A stretch of 64,000 nt of DNA, taken from the NCBI RefSeq assembly GCF_034422975.1, contig NZ_CP139873.1:1736001-1800000 (forward strand), in the 5' to 3' direction. The notes beneath the pieces were generated by a model. The model saw nothing but the letters and a program-made list of their open reading frames with translations. It was not told the DNA's origin and did not search any database. Within the stretch, counting starts at the first letter, position 1. Each line of letters starts with the position of its first letter. This DNA comes from Idiomarina sp. PL1-037. GTDB lineage: Bacteria; Pseudomonadota; Gammaproteobacteria; Enterobacterales; Alteromonadaceae. Below are positions 62,121 to 64,000 of this stretch, piece after piece. The position numbers and the translations under genes are program-made.

Positions 62121-64000
62121 TGAAAGCCTTTATTGCCGCCGCTTTCTCACGCAATCGCGCAGCGATACTGTTACTCGCTGTGTTGTTTATAATGGGCAGC
62201 ATCGCCTACGCCACAATTCCCAAAGAAGCAGCACCCGAAATCGACATTCCGGTATTCACCGTCACCGTAAGCTACCCCGGCATTTCAACCGAAGACAGCG
62301 CACGCTTATTGGTCGAGCCGCTTGAGCGAAAATTACAAAGCATCGACGGTTTAGATACTTTAACCGCTCAAGCCGGTGAAGGCTTTGCCATGTTGCAACT
62401 GGAGTTTGCCGCAGGCTTCGACAATGAAAAAGCATTGCGTGATGTCAAAGATGAAACTGAAAAAGCAGAGCAAGATTTACCATCCGATGCTGAGCAGCCC
62501 ACGGTGCAAGAAGTTGATCTGTCGTTATTCCCCATTTTAACGGTCGCGCTCTCAGGCAATATTCCCGAACGGGACTTAATCCAACTGGCACGTAACTTAG
62601 AGGATAAACTTGAAACGCTTAATGGCGTACTCGAAGTCGATATGTCCGGTGATCGTGAAGATCTGTTAGAGATCATCATTGAACCATTAGCTATGCAGTC
62701 TTACAACATTTCATTAGCGGAGGTGTCGCAGGCTATTAGTAATAACAACCTTCTGGTTACCGCGGGTGCAATGGATACCGGAGCAGGACGCATTAGCGTC
62801 GCCATCCCTGGCACCATTGAGAACATTGTCGATGTACTCGAGATGCCGATAAAAACTACGCCCAATAATGTCGTACGGGTAAGCGATGTCGCTGAAGTTC
62901 GACGCACCTTTAAAGATCCCGTCAGTTACGCCCGTATTGATGGTCAACCGTCGATAGCACTTGATATTAAAAAACTGAGCAGCGCTAATGTGATTGACGT
63001 TGTCGATCGTGTAACCCAAATGGTCGAACAGGAGCGCACCGACTGGCCTGCAACCGTTAATGTCGCTTATATGCAAAACCAGGCCGACGATGTTAAGCAA
63101 TTTCTGGGCGACCTTGAAAACAATGTCATACTCGCCATTATTCTCGTCATACTAACTGTCGTGGTGGCTTTGGGCGTCAAAGCTTCCCTGCTCGTTGCTC
63201 TTGCGATTCCAGGCTCATTTCTTGGCGGCATTCTAACGCTGCAACTGCTGGGTATTACACTGAACATCGTGGTGCTGTTCGCACTCATTTTAGTCATTGG
63301 TATGTTAGTGGATGGTGCCATTGTCGTGGTCGACCTTGCGGAGCGCTATCGTCGACAAGGACAAGACCGATTACAAGCCTACCTGGCAGCTTCCCAACGC
63401 ATGGCGTGGCCTATTATTGCGTCGACAATGACCACCCTCGCCGTATTTATACCACTGCTCTTTTGGCCTGGTATGGCCGGGCAATTTATGTTTTATCTGC
63501 CCGCCACTGTTATCATAACACTGCTCATGTCTTTACTCATGGCATTGGTTTTCGTTCCGATAATTGGGTCCTCAGTAAAAAGCAAAGTATCAGTGACCTC
63601 ACAATCAGAAAAAGCAGCAGACAAAGGCTCAAAACTGCAGTCTTTGGTTAGCTATATGGTGGGTAAGCCGTTACTTGCTTTGCTGGTCAGCCTGTTTGTC
63701 TTATTACTTTCATTTTTCCTCTACAGCAAGCTCGGGCAAGGCGTAAACTTTTTCCCTGACATCGAGGCCGATCGTATACAAATACAAGTTCAAGCCGATG
63801 GTAATTTATCAGTAAGTGAAGCTGATAATCTGGTTAAGCTCGTCGATAAGGCCGTTGAGCCGGTCGCGGGCATTGAACGCATTTATTCTCGTACCATCGG
63901 GTCAGTTGAGGAAAGGCTAAAAGCCAACCTGGACTCTGAAATTATTGGTACGCTACAAATTGATTTGCTGGATTGGCAGGAGCGCGATTCTGCCGCAAAA
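62120..64000 (+). CDS. RND-family efflux permease, C-terminus cut by window edge
   Basis: The reading frame starts at ATG 62120 (MKAFIAAAFSRNRAAILLLAVLF), overlapping the adaptor stop, and is open to the right edge: 627 codons seen of roughly 1020 expected. Visible are helix 1, the first porter domain (AAPEIDIPVFTVTVSYPG, EDSARLLVEPLE), helices 2-6 with LVIGMLVDGAIVVVDLAERYR, and the second porter domain start (VNFFPDIEADRIQIQVQADG). It is a proton-driven exporter of drugs, metals or lipids; substrate unknown. Operon regulated by the GbsR-type protein. Confidence 0.92.
   Translation, partial: MKAFIAAAFSRNRAAILLLAVLFIMGSIAYATIPKEAAPEIDIPVFTVTVSYPGISTEDSARLLVEPLERKLQSIDGLDTLTAQAGEGFAMLQLEFAAGFDNEKALRDVKDETEKAEQDLPSDAEQPTVQEVDLSLFPILTVALSGNIPERDLIQLARNLEDKLETLNGVLEVDMSGDREDLLEIIIEPLAMQSYNISLAEVSQAISNNNLLVTAGAMDTGAGRISVAIPGTIENIVDVLEMPIKTTPNNVVRVSDVAEVRRTFKDPVSYARIDGQPSIALDIKKLSSANVIDVVDRVTQMVEQERTDWPATVNVAYMQNQADDVKQFLGDLENNVILAIILVILTVVVALGVKASLLVALAIPGSFLGGILTLQLLGITLNIVVLFALILVIGMLVDGAIVVVDLAERYRRQGQDRLQAYLAASQRMAWPIIASTMTTLAVFIPLLFWPGMAGQFMFYLPATVIITLLMSLLMALVFVPIIGSSVKSKVSVTSQSEKAADKGSKLQSLVSYMVGKPLLALLVSLFVLLLSFFLYSKLGQGVNFFPDIEADRIQIQVQADGNLSVSEADNLVKLVDKAVEPVAGIERIYSRTIGSVEERLKANLDSEIIGTLQIDLLDWQERDSAAK

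Noticed and set aside
1..64000. CRISPR arrays, tRNA or rRNA genes, prophage genes, restriction or retron-type defence genes
   Set aside because: No regularly spaced direct repeats, no cloverleaf sequence and no recognisable defence or phage protein was found by reading; a dedicated tRNA scan could not be run.

Overview
The window looks like a chromosomal segment of a marine gammaproteobacterium of the Alteromonadales, most like Idiomarina. The evidence is overall gene content (many TonB/GGDEF/MCP proteins, AidB, a RhlE-type helicase, a YebG gene with a near-canonical LexA box, CioAB oxidase, oleate hydratase) and moderate GC. The genus is an inference from recognised protein families, not from a search. 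I see no tRNA, rRNA, CRISPR array, prophage or replication origin. No stretch above 300 bases lacks a gene; the longest gaps (29655-29924, 60219-60481, 15347-15579, 59098-59334, 46390-46610) hold terminators, palindromes or promoters, each described below.

Layout. 1-7.6 kb: signalling and stress genes, with a truncated PAS/degenerate-GGDEF gene at the left edge, a small outer-membrane barrel, a beta-CASP ribonuclease-type hydrolase, aidB, and a minus-strand operon of chemoreceptor, DUF6436 protein and PAS-GGDEF cyclase. 7.7-15.4 kb: housekeeping genes (rhlE, M14 peptidase, yebG under LexA control, an AraJ-like exporter, flavin reductase, arfB, branched-chain aminotransferase) plus small unknown proteins, including a 46-residue DUF3149-type membrane peptide. 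15.5-17 kb: a stress-type envelope cluster (DUF883, YqjE-like, small protein, BON lipoprotein) ending in a clear terminator. 17.07-18.37 kb: one complete IS256-family element with 29-bp inverted ends and an 8-bp target duplication. 18.4-25.5 kb: YdbS/YdbT-like PH-domain pair, DUF938 methyltransferase, OmpA-like lipoprotein, sirtuin, LemA with a partner membrane protein, and a hydroxyacid dehydrogenase.

25.6-29.7 kb: a two-gene operon of a large unrecognised lipoprotein and a secreted MORN/YwqK-repeat protein. 29.9-37.6 kb: iron-type uptake, with two TonB-dependent receptors and, divergent from the second one across a strong Fur box, a PepSY - DUF3649-like - DUF3325-like membrane operon. 37.7-39.8 kb: small DUF proteins and a secreted alpha/beta hydrolase. 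39.9-43.7 kb: ccoG-cioA-cioB, a cyanide-insensitive-type bd oxidase behind a CcoG copper/FeS protein. 43.8-46.4 kb: a MocR-type regulator and an MDR reductase.

46.6-52.8 kb: oleate hydratase, a TetR regulator and a four-gene Mce/Mla-type lipid ABC transporter (STAS-permease fusion, ATPase, MCE protein, auxiliary lipoprotein). The upstream regions contain three candidate operators, suggesting a lipid-responsive locus. 52.9-57.2 kb: tandem alkaline phosphatases, the first behind a possible Pho box and the second a lipoprotein with an N-terminal extension, followed by a small periplasmic protein. 57.2-64 kb: a Cache-GGDEF cyclase, a GFA protein, a small lipoprotein, and a GbsR/MarR regulator - RND efflux operon behind a perfect 34-bp palindrome; the RND pump runs off the right edge.
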